DNA of 64,000 bases from contig JAJFFK010000023.1 of NCBI GenBank assembly GCA_021776655.1, positions 124,001 to 188,000 on the forward strand, written 5' to 3'. Shown one piece after another: positions 54,731 through 63,391 of this stretch (the first letter of the stretch is position 1; every line of letters begins with the position of its first letter). This stretch comes from Henriciella sp. (lineage in GTDB: Bacteria; Pseudomonadota; Alphaproteobacteria; Caulobacterales; Hyphomonadaceae). The notes beneath the pieces were generated by a model. That model made no database searches, was not told the DNA's origin, and was given only the letters and a program-made list of their open reading frames with translations. The position numbers and the translations under genes were made by a program.

Positions 54731-56266
54731 ATGACAATCCTTTTGACATGCGGCCTGCAACGAACCTGGTGCGAGTTTGTGCAGGACCGACTGTCCAGTA
54801 TGGGCATTCAGGACCCAATCGAGGCCGCGAAAACCGCGTTCACACCGCACATGCTAACCAAGAAGATGTGCGCGGCCCACAAACTTTCACTCACGTCCAG
54901 CAGCGACATAGATCAAGCAGCCCCCGGCAAGGCCTGGCAAATAGCAGCCGCTGACATATTTATGGCAAATGCTGAGAACGGCACATGGGGATGGTCAGAC
55001 CCGCGAAACATCTACTTTCTTGAATTTTGGCGTGACTTCGATCCGCTTTGTAAGTTCGTGCTGGTTTATGGCTCGCCCGCCCAAAGCCTCGCCTGCAGTT
55101 TAGCGACAGAAGATTTTCAAGCGGACGATATCCAAGAGCACCTCAGCCAATGGGTCAGCTATCACGAGCAATTGCTACGCTTCTATCAGGCCAACCGCGA
55201 CCACAGCCTTTTGATCAAGATCGACAAGTTTGAGGACACAGCCGCCGATGTAACCGAACTTCTGGCGAAACAATTGGACCTCGAACCGCGCCTTCTGAAT
55301 GATAGCGCAATGCGCGAGATATCACCCATTTTGGCGCTGATCGCTGACAAATTACTCGCCGCCAACGATCTTGAACAGGCCCTTTACACGGAGCTGGAAA
55401 GCTCAGCCGACCTTCCCGGCAATGAGCTGGAAGACAACACCGCCATCATGCCGCAACACGCCTACAAGGAGTTTCTGGCCGCGCGAGTGACAGCTGATTC
55501 AGATCAACAGAAATCTTCTGAAATCGAGAATTTGCAAACTCAGATCAATCAATTGACTCAAAACCTGTCGGACGCTGAGACCGCCGCATCCGACAATAAC
55601 CTGACCGATGACCTGACAAATCAGAATGAACTTCTGATGCTGCAACTGCATCAAGTCCAAGAAGAATTAGAGCTGTATTTCGGGAAGTATCAGGACCTGA
55701 AGACCAAGTCTGACACAGCCAAAGAGCCTGCTTCGGAAGTCAAAAAAGCCACCAACATCGCGGCAAGTTCAACGCCCATCGGTACTCCTTCAGATACTGT
55801 GGTCGACATGCGCTCTTATGTGAACGGCACAGGCTGGCATAGCCCGGAACAAGCCGGGCGCTGGGCCGGGCCAGACCGGATCAGTACGCTCAAATTGCCG
55901 GCCCTGGGGCAAGATCGCCACCAAATTGAAATCAAGATCGTGGATGCCATGAGCCTTGATATTGCCAAGAATGTCAGCCTCTCGCTTGATGGAAAACCTC
56001 TGACTGCCACAACTCAAATCCTCAGCGAACTGACCGGAACGCTCGCCCCGCTTCGCCGGATACGCGCGAACCTTCAAAAAGCCGATAAGCCATTTCCGAT
56101 GAAGGTGGTTGCGACCCTACCAACAGATGCCGACAGAGATAGTGAAGGCGAACACACACTTACCATCACTTGCCCGGAGACCGTTTCGCCGTCGCAGTTT
56201 GGCCAACCCGATACGCGCGCATTGTCGGTGTGCATCGAGTGCATCAAACTGATCAGGGTTACCTGA
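54731..56266 (+). CDS. Sulfotransferase-like domain - coiled coil - C-terminal beta domain
   Basis: 511-residue three-part protein. Residues 1-~230 follow the sulfotransferase layout (SDPRNIYFLEFWRDFDPLCKF, VLVYGSPAQSLACSL, WVSYHEQLLRFYQ), but the usual G-x-x-x-S-G-T phosphate loop is replaced by CGLQRTWCEF, so activity is uncertain. About 255-325 are coiled coil with NELLMLQLHQVQEELELYFG, a string I recall from other polysaccharide-locus proteins. About 358-511 form a beta-type domain (GTGWHSPEQAGRWAGPD...) that may bind glycan. The stop overlaps the ABC permease start by one base, tying it to export. ATG 54731 is preferred to TTG 54716. Confidence 0.65.
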   Translation: MTILLTCGLQRTWCEFVQDRLSSMGIQDPIEAAKTAFTPHMLTKKMCAAHKLSLTSSSDIDQAAPGKAWQIAAADIFMANAENGTWGWSDPRNIYFLEFWRDFDPLCKFVLVYGSPAQSLACSLATEDFQADDIQEHLSQWVSYHEQLLRFYQANRDHSLLIKIDKFEDTAADVTELLAKQLDLEPRLLNDSAMREISPILALIADKLLAANDLEQALYTELESSADLPGNELEDNTAIMPQHAYKEFLAARVTADSDQQKSSEIENLQTQINQLTQNLSDAETAASDNNLTDDLTNQNELLMLQLHQVQEELELYFGKYQDLKTKSDTAKEPASEVKKATNIAASSTPIGTPSDTVVDMRSYVNGTGWHSPEQAGRWAGPDRISTLKLPALGQDRHQIEIKIVDAMSLDIAKNVSLSLDGKPLTATTQILSELTGTLAPLRRIRANLQKADKPFPMKVVATLPTDADRDSEGEHTLTITCPETVSPSQFGQPDTRALSVCIECIKLIRVT

Positions 56267-57114
56267 TGGCAGATTCTGGTGCCCAGGAAGATTACAATTT
56301 GCATGAGGCTGTGACCGTTTATGAGCTGCGGCTCGGAACCGCTATCCGGGACATCACCGAGGGGCTGGCTATGTGGCGGGTCTGGATTGCCCTGTCATGG
56401 CATGAGTTTTCGAGCACCTACCGGCGCTCCCTGCTTGGCATAATGTGGGTCGTCCTGTCATTTGCTGGTTTTGTGTTTGTCAAAATCCTGATCTTCTCAT
56501 CCCTGCTGCAAACAGACAGCAACGGGTATTACGATACCTATCTGGTTCTGGGGTTTTTCATCTGGATGTATTTGCAGCAATCCATCAGCGCATCGCCTGA
56601 TGTATTTACCGCGGCAAAAGGGTGGATTAGAAGTGAGCCGCTACCCTTCTCTCTTTATATCTGGAAAAGCGTGATGCGGGAATTCTATAATCTCGCTCTC
56701 ACCTCAATCGTTGTTGTCATTGCTATCCTATATCTTGGTACACCACTGAAGAATGGTCTGCTCTATAGCTTGCTTGGCATCGCGTTCTTGTTGCTGAATG
56801 CATTCTCGATAAAACTTCTGCTTGGGGTTGTCAGCGCGCGGGTCAGAGACATTTCACATATGGTCAAGGCGATCATGATGCCGATGATGTTCCTGACCCC
56901 AATCTTCTGGATGCCATCTCAAATCGGCGATCTCATAAAGTATCTTTGGTGGAATCCAATGTATCATTATATCGAGATTTTCCGGGCCCCTTTGCTGGAA
57001 GGCGGCTTTCCAACCGCAAGCTGGATATATGTTGGAACCTTGTATTTGATCATGACAAGTCTGGGATTCTTGTCTTTCGCCCGATTCCGCCAACGTATCG
57101 TCTTCTGGTTCTAA
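56266..57114 (+). CDS. ABC-2-type polysaccharide export permease (Wzm/KpsM-like)
   Basis: 282-residue inner-membrane permease with six hydrophobic segments, expected to carry a lipid-linked polysaccharide across the inner membrane. The motif WHEFSSTYRRSLLGIMW before span 1 and MMFLTPIFWMPSQIGD, WNPMYHYIEIFRAPLLEG in the second half are typical of the family. The ATG (56266) shares its A with the preceding TGA. Followed after 4 bp by the ATPase gene. Confidence 0.9.
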   Translation: MADSGAQEDYNLHEAVTVYELRLGTAIRDITEGLAMWRVWIALSWHEFSSTYRRSLLGIMWVVLSFAGFVFVKILIFSSLLQTDSNGYYDTYLVLGFFIWMYLQQSISASPDVFTAAKGWIRSEPLPFSLYIWKSVMREFYNLALTSIVVVIAILYLGTPLKNGLLYSLLGIAFLLLNAFSIKLLLGVVSARVRDISHMVKAIMMPMMFLTPIFWMPSQIGDLIKYLWWNPMYHYIEIFRAPLLEGGFPTASWIYVGTLYLIMTSLGFLSFARFRQRIVFWF

Positions 57115-57118
57115 TAAC

Positions 57119-57847
57119 ATGGCTGATATCATCGCGACTGATCTGTGCGTACATTACCCCTTGACTGATGCGCCAAGCAACAGTGTGCGCAGCACACCAC
57201 CGCCTGAAAACCGCGTCGAGGTTGGCAATAAGAGCTATATTCTGGCCTTGCGAAACCTCAACTTTCACATCAAAAAGGGCCAGCGTGTTGGCCTCATTGG
57301 CCGCAATGGATCAGGGAAATCCACACTCCTGAGAGTCCTTGGTGGCATCTATGCGCCAACCGGAGGAATGCTCCAGACGAAGGGTAAAATTTCGTCCTTG
57401 TTCAACCTGAACCTTGGCATTCAGCCGGATATTTCGGGTCTCGAGAACATCGTTATCCGTGGCTTGGTCAAAGGCTGGTCGCGTAAACAGATACGCGAGA
57501 AAATGCCTGAAATAATCGATTTCAGCGAGCTTGAAAATGTCATTGATCTTCCGATACGCACCTATTCTGATGGCATGCGAATGCGGTTACTTTTTGCGAT
57601 TGCCACATCTTTCTCCCCGGAGATTCTTCTTCTGGATGAATGGATTGGCGCCGGTGATACAAACTTCCAAACCAAGGCCGCCAAGCGAATGAACAGCCTC
57701 GTCGAACGGGCTGGGATCACTGTGATCGCCAGCCACAATCGTAACCTGCTTAGAAAAGTCTGCGACCTGGGCATGTGGCTGGATGCCGGACGCATGCGCG
57801 CGTTTGGGCCGATCGACCAGGTTTACGAGCGAATGGATGGCGGTTGA
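57119..57847 (+). CDS. Polysaccharide export ABC ATPase (Wzt/KpsT-like, short form)
   Basis: 242-residue ATPase. Walker A GLIGRNGSGKST; LFNLNLGIQPDISGLENI, a signature of this subfamily; signature motif YSDGMRMRLLFAIA; Walker B EILLLDEWIGAGD; switch histidine ASHNRN. It lacks the ~150-residue C-terminal carbohydrate-binding domain that long Wzt proteins use to recognise finished chains, so export would be of the KpsT type or rely on another recognition protein. Partner of the permease just upstream. Confidence 0.92.
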   Translation: MADIIATDLCVHYPLTDAPSNSVRSTPPPENRVEVGNKSYILALRNLNFHIKKGQRVGLIGRNGSGKSTLLRVLGGIYAPTGGMLQTKGKISSLFNLNLGIQPDISGLENIVIRGLVKGWSRKQIREKMPEIIDFSELENVIDLPIRTYSDGMRMRLLFAIATSFSPEILLLDEWIGAGDTNFQTKAAKRMNSLVERAGITVIASHNRNLLRKVCDLGMWLDAGRMRAFGPIDQVYERMDGG

Positions 57848-57858
57848 TTGAACACGGC

Positions 57859-60030
57859 CTATGGCTCGATGAGCGCCGAAAATGCTGTTATAAGGTGATA
57901 TAGAATGCTGGCGGGTATCGCGGACACGCTGGCTTCTCCAGACCGGTCTGTCTCATCGAGCCAACCACCATCTGGTCCCCAGGTGAGGTATTTGTCCATA
58001 ATCGCTCTGAAACGGCTGTCATTTGAACCTGAGGCCGACACGCCAGGATGCAATAGATGTGCGCGGAACATTTCGAGTTGCGGCCATAGACGCCGCCCGT
58101 CATCTGCCGGATCGCCGCTTAATCTTGCTGTATTCAGAGCAAATCCACTCGCGGCATCCAGACCACTTTCATCTGCGCGGCGGATCAGTCGTCGACGCCA
58201 GCTAATCGTATCGTGACCGGTCAAGCGCTCATAATATGCCAGCAAATTCGCCCATTCATAATGATGACCCGGCTCAAAAACAGCCTCTTCGGAGGCCTGC
58301 AAATGTGTCCAGTCTGACTTAAATGTCTCACCCAGAAGATCACATTCAGGACGAAAGAACCTGGCCTCAAATAGCTGAACCACGTCAGTCGCAATTTTCA
58401 GAGCGCGGGCCTCGCCCGTTGCCGCATGTAGGGCCAACATCGCCTCAAGCATATGCATATGCGGGTTGGCCCGGCGCGGCGAAGCGCCAGAGAGGTTTTC
58501 AAGCCATCCGCCATATTGTGGATCTTTCAGCTCGGCCTCAATGAAATTAATCGCGTCGTGTGCAAGTTTCAGTGCAGTTTCATTCCCGGTCGCCTTGTAC
58601 GCCGCTGCACCGGCCAGAATGATAAATGCATGATCATAGAGATCCCGCTCCTCATCGACGATTTGCCCATTTTCATCCGCAACATGTATCCAGCCACCCT
58701 CGCGGTGGCGTAGCTGCGTGTCGAGATATTCGACACCCTTTGTCACCAGATATTCTGCCACAGATCGGTTTGGCCACCCCAGCTCTATACTGCGCGCAAA
58801 ACTGTAAACTTGCCGGGCCTGAACGCGAACACGCCGGTGAGCGACCGTATCGGCAACGCCGTCCAGGTCAAGTTGCTCGACAAATCCGCCACGCTCGCCA
58901 TCCCAGGCGCGCTGCCCCCAGACATCAAAGGCCGTCCATAGCCACGTCCGGGCTTGGTCGATCGTATCCGAAGATACGCCAATCCGGTCGCGATGCCCCT
59001 GTACCAGTTTGCCCAACGTCTTGACCGATTTGTGAGCCCCCATGGGCGCGACCATCACCGTATCGCCGGTTGCCACAATGATCAGATCACTCACGCCACT
59101 AACCGCCAGGACTGGCCCGGTCGATTTGGCATAAACGCCTTTGGTTTCAACCTGCACTGTCGGCCCCACACTCACAGATTGGCCTTCAGTTTCCGAGAAC
59201 AGATCCAGCAATGCCTGATAATCGCCAACATCACTCCAGCCCATTTCGAGCGGGACGACCTGGACATTTTCAGCCCGCTCCATAATCGCGTAATCAATTG
59301 AAATATCTGGTGCTTGCTTGAACGCGTCTGCGGCAAGCTTGATGGGATCATCTCTGTTTTGACCAAGCGCCGCGCGGACAGGCGGCAGAATATCTACGGC
59401 ATGCGCCTCCAACGCCGCCAGCATCACTCCAGCCTGGAACAGGAATATGCCAGCATTCCAATAATAATTTCCGTCATCCAGATAAGACTGGGCCGCAGCC
59501 AAAGGCGGTTTTTCGACGAAAGCCTCAACCTTCAAAATATCCGCGCCAGCTGGCGGTTGCGCCTTGATATACCCGTAACCCGTGGCGGGGAAAGACGGTT
59601 GAATTCCGAACGTGACCATCGCCCCGTCCTGCGCCGCCTTCGCACCGGTCGCAATCGCCCTCTGAAACGCATCTACATCCTTGATACTGTGGTCGGCTGA
59701 CAGGATCAGCAACAGATCATCAGGGTCCATTACCAGACAAGCGGCGGCGATTGCCGGGGCAGAGTTGCGGCCAAATGGTTCCAGGATCAGCCGAGCGCTG
59801 GGAACGGCCTGCTGTAATAATGAGTGGTGTTTAAGAGACCCGACCACAACTGCTTGCGCAAATTCCAGCCCAGCAACTCGGCTTCTGGAAAACCGATCAG
59901 CCGTTTCTGCAATCATGGACTTGTCAGACGTCAAAGCCAGGAACTGCTTCGGGTGCTGCGGTGTCGACAGAGGCCAGAGCCGCGTGCCCGCGCCACCACA
60001 CAAGATAACCGGGTGTATGAGGTCTGCCAT
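57859..60030 (-). CDS. Mannose-1-phosphate guanylyltransferase fused to AGE-family epimerase/isomerase
   Basis: 723-residue fusion. Residues 1-~345 are ManC-like: VILCGGAGTRLWPLSTPQHPKQ, FVEKPPLAAA, EMGWSDVGDY, making GDP-mannose from mannose 1-phosphate and GTP. About 360-723 are an (alpha/alpha)6-barrel of the N-acylglucosamine 2-epimerase/cellobiose epimerase/YihS family: QVYSFARSIELGW, HMHMLEAMLALHAATG, GHHYEWANLLAYY. This half replaces the cupin-type phosphomannose isomerase usually fused to ManC and may supply mannose 6-phosphate from fructose 6-phosphate. Product feeds Gmd/Fcl. Convergent with the Wzt-like gene. Confidence 0.88.
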   Translation of the reverse strand: MADLIHPVILCGGAGTRLWPLSTPQHPKQFLALTSDKSMIAETADRFSRSRVAGLEFAQAVVVGSLKHHSLLQQAVPSARLILEPFGRNSAPAIAAACLVMDPDDLLLILSADHSIKDVDAFQRAIATGAKAAQDGAMVTFGIQPSFPATGYGYIKAQPPAGADILKVEAFVEKPPLAAAQSYLDDGNYYWNAGIFLFQAGVMLAALEAHAVDILPPVRAALGQNRDDPIKLAADAFKQAPDISIDYAIMERAENVQVVPLEMGWSDVGDYQALLDLFSETEGQSVSVGPTVQVETKGVYAKSTGPVLAVSGVSDLIIVATGDTVMVAPMGAHKSVKTLGKLVQGHRDRIGVSSDTIDQARTWLWTAFDVWGQRAWDGERGGFVEQLDLDGVADTVAHRRVRVQARQVYSFARSIELGWPNRSVAEYLVTKGVEYLDTQLRHREGGWIHVADENGQIVDEERDLYDHAFIILAGAAAYKATGNETALKLAHDAINFIEAELKDPQYGGWLENLSGASPRRANPHMHMLEAMLALHAATGEARALKIATDVVQLFEARFFRPECDLLGETFKSDWTHLQASEEAVFEPGHHYEWANLLAYYERLTGHDTISWRRRLIRRADESGLDAASGFALNTARLSGDPADDGRRLWPQLEMFRAHLLHPGVSASGSNDSRFRAIMDKYLTWGPDGGWLDETDRSGEASVSAIPASILYHLITAFSALIEP

Positions 60031-60195
60031 AGTGAAATATTCCGTTTACCCAGCGTAGAAGCTACGCGCCTGCACAAGAACAGTCTGGCGAAGCTCCAGC
60101 GATTCTCCAAGCCCTAAGTGTTGTATGTACAGCCCCTTTCAATACATACGAAGCAAATGAGTCAAAAGCACAGTTGACGAAGCCAGGAAATGTAG

Positions 60196-60219
60196 GTCAG
60201 GACATTGCCTGACAGGAGG
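60196..60219 (+). promoter_or_regulatory. Hairpin abutting the rfbA ribosome site
   Basis: GTCAGG-ACATTG-CCTGAC (60196-60213) is directly followed by AGGAGG (60214-60219), 7 bp before ATG 60227. Folding could mask or present the ribosome site. Confidence 0.35.
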
Positions 60220-60226
60220 TTGCGTC

Positions 60227-61087
60227 ATGAAGGGTATTATTCTGGCTGGCGGCTTGGGGTCGCGCTTGCAACCGATTACGCTCGGCGTCTCGAAGCAGTT
60301 ACTGCCGGTCTATGACAAGCCGATGATTTACTATCCAATCAGCACGCTCATGCTCTCGGGCATCAAAGAGATATTGGTGATTACGACCGGCCAGTCGCAA
60401 CAGGAATTTAAACTCCTCCTGGGCGATGGGTCTGATTGGGGCATGTCATTCTCTTATGCCGTACAAGATGAACCGCGCGGACTGGCGGATGCCTTCCTGA
60501 TCGCAGAATCGTTTTTAAACGGCGAACCCTGTGCGCTCGCGCTTGGGGATAATCTGTTTCACGGGGCCGGGCTGACACAGATCCTGGAGGCTGCCAGCGC
60601 GCTAAGAACAGGCGCGACGGTACTCGCCTATAATGTCAACGACCCGCAGCGATATGGCATTATCGAGATGGCGGAGGATGGCCAAGCGGTATCGATAGAA
60701 GAAAAACCAACCGCGCCGAAAAGTGACTGGGCCGTTACCGGTCTGTATTTCTACGATCACCAAGTGGTTGAGATTGCCAAAGCCGTCAAACCGTCCAAGC
60801 GCGGCGAGATCGAAATCACCAGCGTCAACCAGGCCTATCTTGAGCAAGGCGAGCTGAATGTCGTCAAACTTCCGCGTGGCACAGCCTGGCTCGACGCCGG
60901 AACCTGTGACAGCCTCCTGGAAGCTTCGCACTTTGTCCAAACCCTGGAAAAACGCCAGAAATTCAAAATCGGCTGCCCTGAAGAAATCGCTTGGCGCCAA
61001 GGCTTTATCGATTCTGAACAGTTGCGGCGACTGTCAAACCGAACTGATAACGAGTATTATAACTATCTCAAAAGCCTTCTCGACTGA
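60227..61087 (+). CDS. rfbA: Glucose-1-phosphate thymidylyltransferase RfbA
   Basis: First enzyme of dTDP-rhamnose synthesis, glucose 1-phosphate + dTTP to dTDP-glucose. 286 residues: [20 protein letters not shown], then [20 protein letters not shown], the family signature, [11 protein letters not shown] with the metal-binding D, and [24 protein letters not shown] at 7 bp before ATG. Convergent with rfbB (3 bp between stops). Confidence 0.96.
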   Translation: MKGIILAGGLGSRLQPITLGVSKQLLPVYDKPMIYYPISTLMLSGIKEILVITTGQSQQEFKLLLGDGSDWGMSFSYAVQDEPRGLADAFLIAESFLNGEPCALALGDNLFHGAGLTQILEAASALRTGATVLAYNVNDPQRYGIIEMAEDGQAVSIEEKPTAPKSDWAVTGLYFYDHQVVEIAKAVKPSKRGEIEITSVNQAYLEQGELNVVKLPRGTAWLDAGTCDSLLEASHFVQTLEKRQKFKIGCPEEIAWRQGFIDSEQLRRLSNRTDNEYYNYLKSLLD

Positions 61088-61090
61088 CAT

Positions 61091-62155
61091 TCATCTCGCA
61101 TCTTTTGTATCTGTCAGGCCCAGCCGCTGCCCGTGATACACACCCTGTCTCAGAGGTCCCCACCAGTCCTGGTTGTCGATATACCACTTGACCGTGCGCT
61201 TGAGGCCTGTGTCAAAACTTTGCTCTGCTCGCCAGCCCAATTCACCGGACAGCTTTGCGGCACTGATCGCATAGCGTTGATCATGGCCCGGTCGATCGGT
61301 AACAAACTTGATTAGGCCACGCCGCGCCGAGGCGGCCGGCAGCATCTGATCAAGAAGATCGCAAATCGTTTCGACAGTTTGCAGATTCGTACGCTCATTG
61401 CCGCCGCCAATATTGTACCTCTCACCCACACGCCCGTTTTGCGCGATCAGCATCAGCGCCTTGACGTGGTCATCGACATACAGCCAATCGCGAACATTGC
61501 TGCCATCCCCATAGACCGGCAAGTCGCAGTCATGCATGGCATTCAGAATTATCAAGGGAATGAGCTTTTCGGGGAACTGATACGGTCCATAATTGTTCGA
61601 ACAGTTGGAAAGTATCACGGGTAATCCGTAAGTTCGATGCCATGCAATTGCGAGATGGTCGGAGGCTGCCTTCGACGCCGAATAAGGTGAAGACGGATCG
61701 TACGGACTGGTTTCTTCAAACAGACCCTCTGATCCCAGCGATCCATAAACCTCATCGGTTGAAACATGCAGGAAACGAAACCTGTCGCGGCGCACACCCG
61801 GCAGTGCGTCCCAGTAGCGGCGCGCGGCTTCGAGCAATTGAAACGTTCCCATCACATTGGTCTCGATAAAATCGCGTGAGCCGGTGATTGAGCGATCGAC
61901 ATGGCTTTCCGCAGCCAGATGCATGACAAGGTCAGGTTGCTCATTCTCAAACACAGCGGCCATCGCCTCACCGTCGCAAATATCAAGTTTAAGCAACCTG
62001 TACTGCGGATGATCAGACACGGGTGCCAAAGAGTTCAAATTCGCCGCATAAGTCAGTTTATCAACAAGAGTGACGCTGGCATCCGTCTGCGTCAGGAGGT
62101 AGCGCGTCAGCGCTGACCCAATAAATCCGGCCCCGCCTGTCACCAGTATTTTCAT
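61091..62155 (-). CDS. rfbB: dTDP-glucose 4,6-dehydratase RfbB
   Basis: NAD-dependent SDR enzyme of the dTDP-rhamnose path. 354 residues from ATG 62155, which directly begins [21 protein letters not shown]; the upstream open frame lacks support. [38 protein letters not shown] with catalytic Y-x3-K and [16 protein letters not shown] are all family-typical. Convergent with rfbA and divergent from the GT2 gene. Confidence 0.96.
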   Translation of the reverse strand: MKILVTGGAGFIGSALTRYLLTQTDASVTLVDKLTYAANLNSLAPVSDHPQYRLLKLDICDGEAMAAVFENEQPDLVMHLAAESHVDRSITGSRDFIETNVMGTFQLLEAARRYWDALPGVRRDRFRFLHVSTDEVYGSLGSEGLFEETSPYDPSSPYSASKAASDHLAIAWHRTYGLPVILSNCSNNYGPYQFPEKLIPLIILNAMHDCDLPVYGDGSNVRDWLYVDDHVKALMLIAQNGRVGERYNIGGGNERTNLQTVETICDLLDQMLPAASARRGLIKFVTDRPGHDQRYAISAAKLSGELGWRAEQSFDTGLKRTVKWYIDNQDWWGPLRQGVYHGQRLGLTDTKDAR

Positions 62156-62318
62156 CACCTGCTCTCCGCTTCCGCAATCGCGAACATCGCCTTCAGTCTC
62201 AAGATTTGTGTCGTAGGCGGTTGCAGGCAATTGTTCAACGAGATACGCCGAGCAAGAACTATTCACGGGGATCTATCCGATATTGTCACGCCCATCCCAC
62301 TTTCGAGCACAAGGCCGC

Positions 62319-63365
62319 ATGAACGCAGACCACCAACCCACGTATTCAGTGATCATCGCCAACTTCAATGGCGCCGATTATCTGTCCGGTGCGCTTGCCT
62401 CTCTTGCTGCCCAAACCGAACGTAACTTTGAAATATTCGTTGTCGACAATGCCAGCTCTGACGATTCCATGGCCTGTATCTCTGGCAAGTCTCTGACAGA
62501 TCAGCGCCTTCACGGACCTAATGGGGACGATACCGGCATCGCGCTTTACGTCCTGCAGCAGAGCGAAAATTTAGGCTTTGCAGCGGCAAATAATCTTGCA
62601 GCCCAGAAAGCCTCTGGCGACTGGTTGGTCCTGCTCAATCCGGATGCCGAGGCCTCGCCAACCTGGTTGGAAACTTTAGCCCAAGCGACCCAGCGTCATC
62701 CCGGTGTTTCAATGTTCGCATCAGCGCAGATTTGTATGCACGATCTGGATCGTCTGGACGGGGCTGGCGATGCGTATTCCGGCTACGGCATTCCATGGCG
62801 CGGTGGTTTTGGCCATCCGGTATCGACGCTGCCCCAAGAAGGAACCTGTTTTTCGCCCTGCGGCGCTGGCGCAATGATCCGCCGTGATGTGTATTTGCAG
62901 CACAATGGATTTGACGAGCGGTTCTTTTGCTATTGCGAAGATGTTGATCTTGGCTATCGAATGCGGCTTGCCGGAGAAACTTGCGTCTTCCTGCCTGATG
63001 CTGTGATCCAACATGCTGGCAGTGCAATCTCGGGCCACAAATCTGAGTTTTCGATGTTTCACGGCACCCGGAACCGATTGTGGACCTATGTCAAAAACAC
63101 ACCCCTACCGCTTCTAATTCTCACTCTTCCGCTGCATGTCACCATCGTTCTCGCCGTGCTTGTTCACAATTGGAACCAGCCGCATATCGGTGCCAGCTTG
63201 CGCGGCCTGAAGGCAGGCATAACCGGAATGGGGCCATTTCTGAGAGATCGCAAAGCCCTCGGCAAAGCCCGAAAGGCAAGCTTATTGCAACTGGCTGCCT
63301 CAATGCGCTGGAACCCGATTGCCATTCACCAGCGCAAACCTGACGTTCGCCCCTTCAAGACTTAG
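62319..63365 (+). CDS. GT2 glycosyltransferase, WbbL-like (possible rhamnosyltransferase)
   Basis: 348-residue GT-A enzyme: YSVIIANFNGADYLSGAL, FVVDNASSDDSM, LNPDAEASPTWL, then FCYCEDVDLGYRMRLAG with the ED acidic pair and HAGSAISG. This layout matches WbbL-type rhamnosyltransferases, plausible beside rfbA/rfbB, but the donor is not proven. A hydrophobic segment near 262-282 (LPLLILTLPLHVTIVLAVL) may anchor it to the membrane. ATG 62319 is preferred to a TTG upstream. Confidence 0.87.
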   Translation: MNADHQPTYSVIIANFNGADYLSGALASLAAQTERNFEIFVVDNASSDDSMACISGKSLTDQRLHGPNGDDTGIALYVLQQSENLGFAAANNLAAQKASGDWLVLLNPDAEASPTWLETLAQATQRHPGVSMFASAQICMHDLDRLDGAGDAYSGYGIPWRGGFGHPVSTLPQEGTCFSPCGAGAMIRRDVYLQHNGFDERFFCYCEDVDLGYRMRLAGETCVFLPDAVIQHAGSAISGHKSEFSMFHGTRNRLWTYVKNTPLPLLILTLPLHVTIVLAVLVHNWNQPHIGASLRGLKAGITGMGPFLRDRKALGKARKASLLQLAASMRWNPIAIHQRKPDVRPFKT

Positions 63366-63391
63366 CTTTCCGAAAACAGGACTGGACCTAT

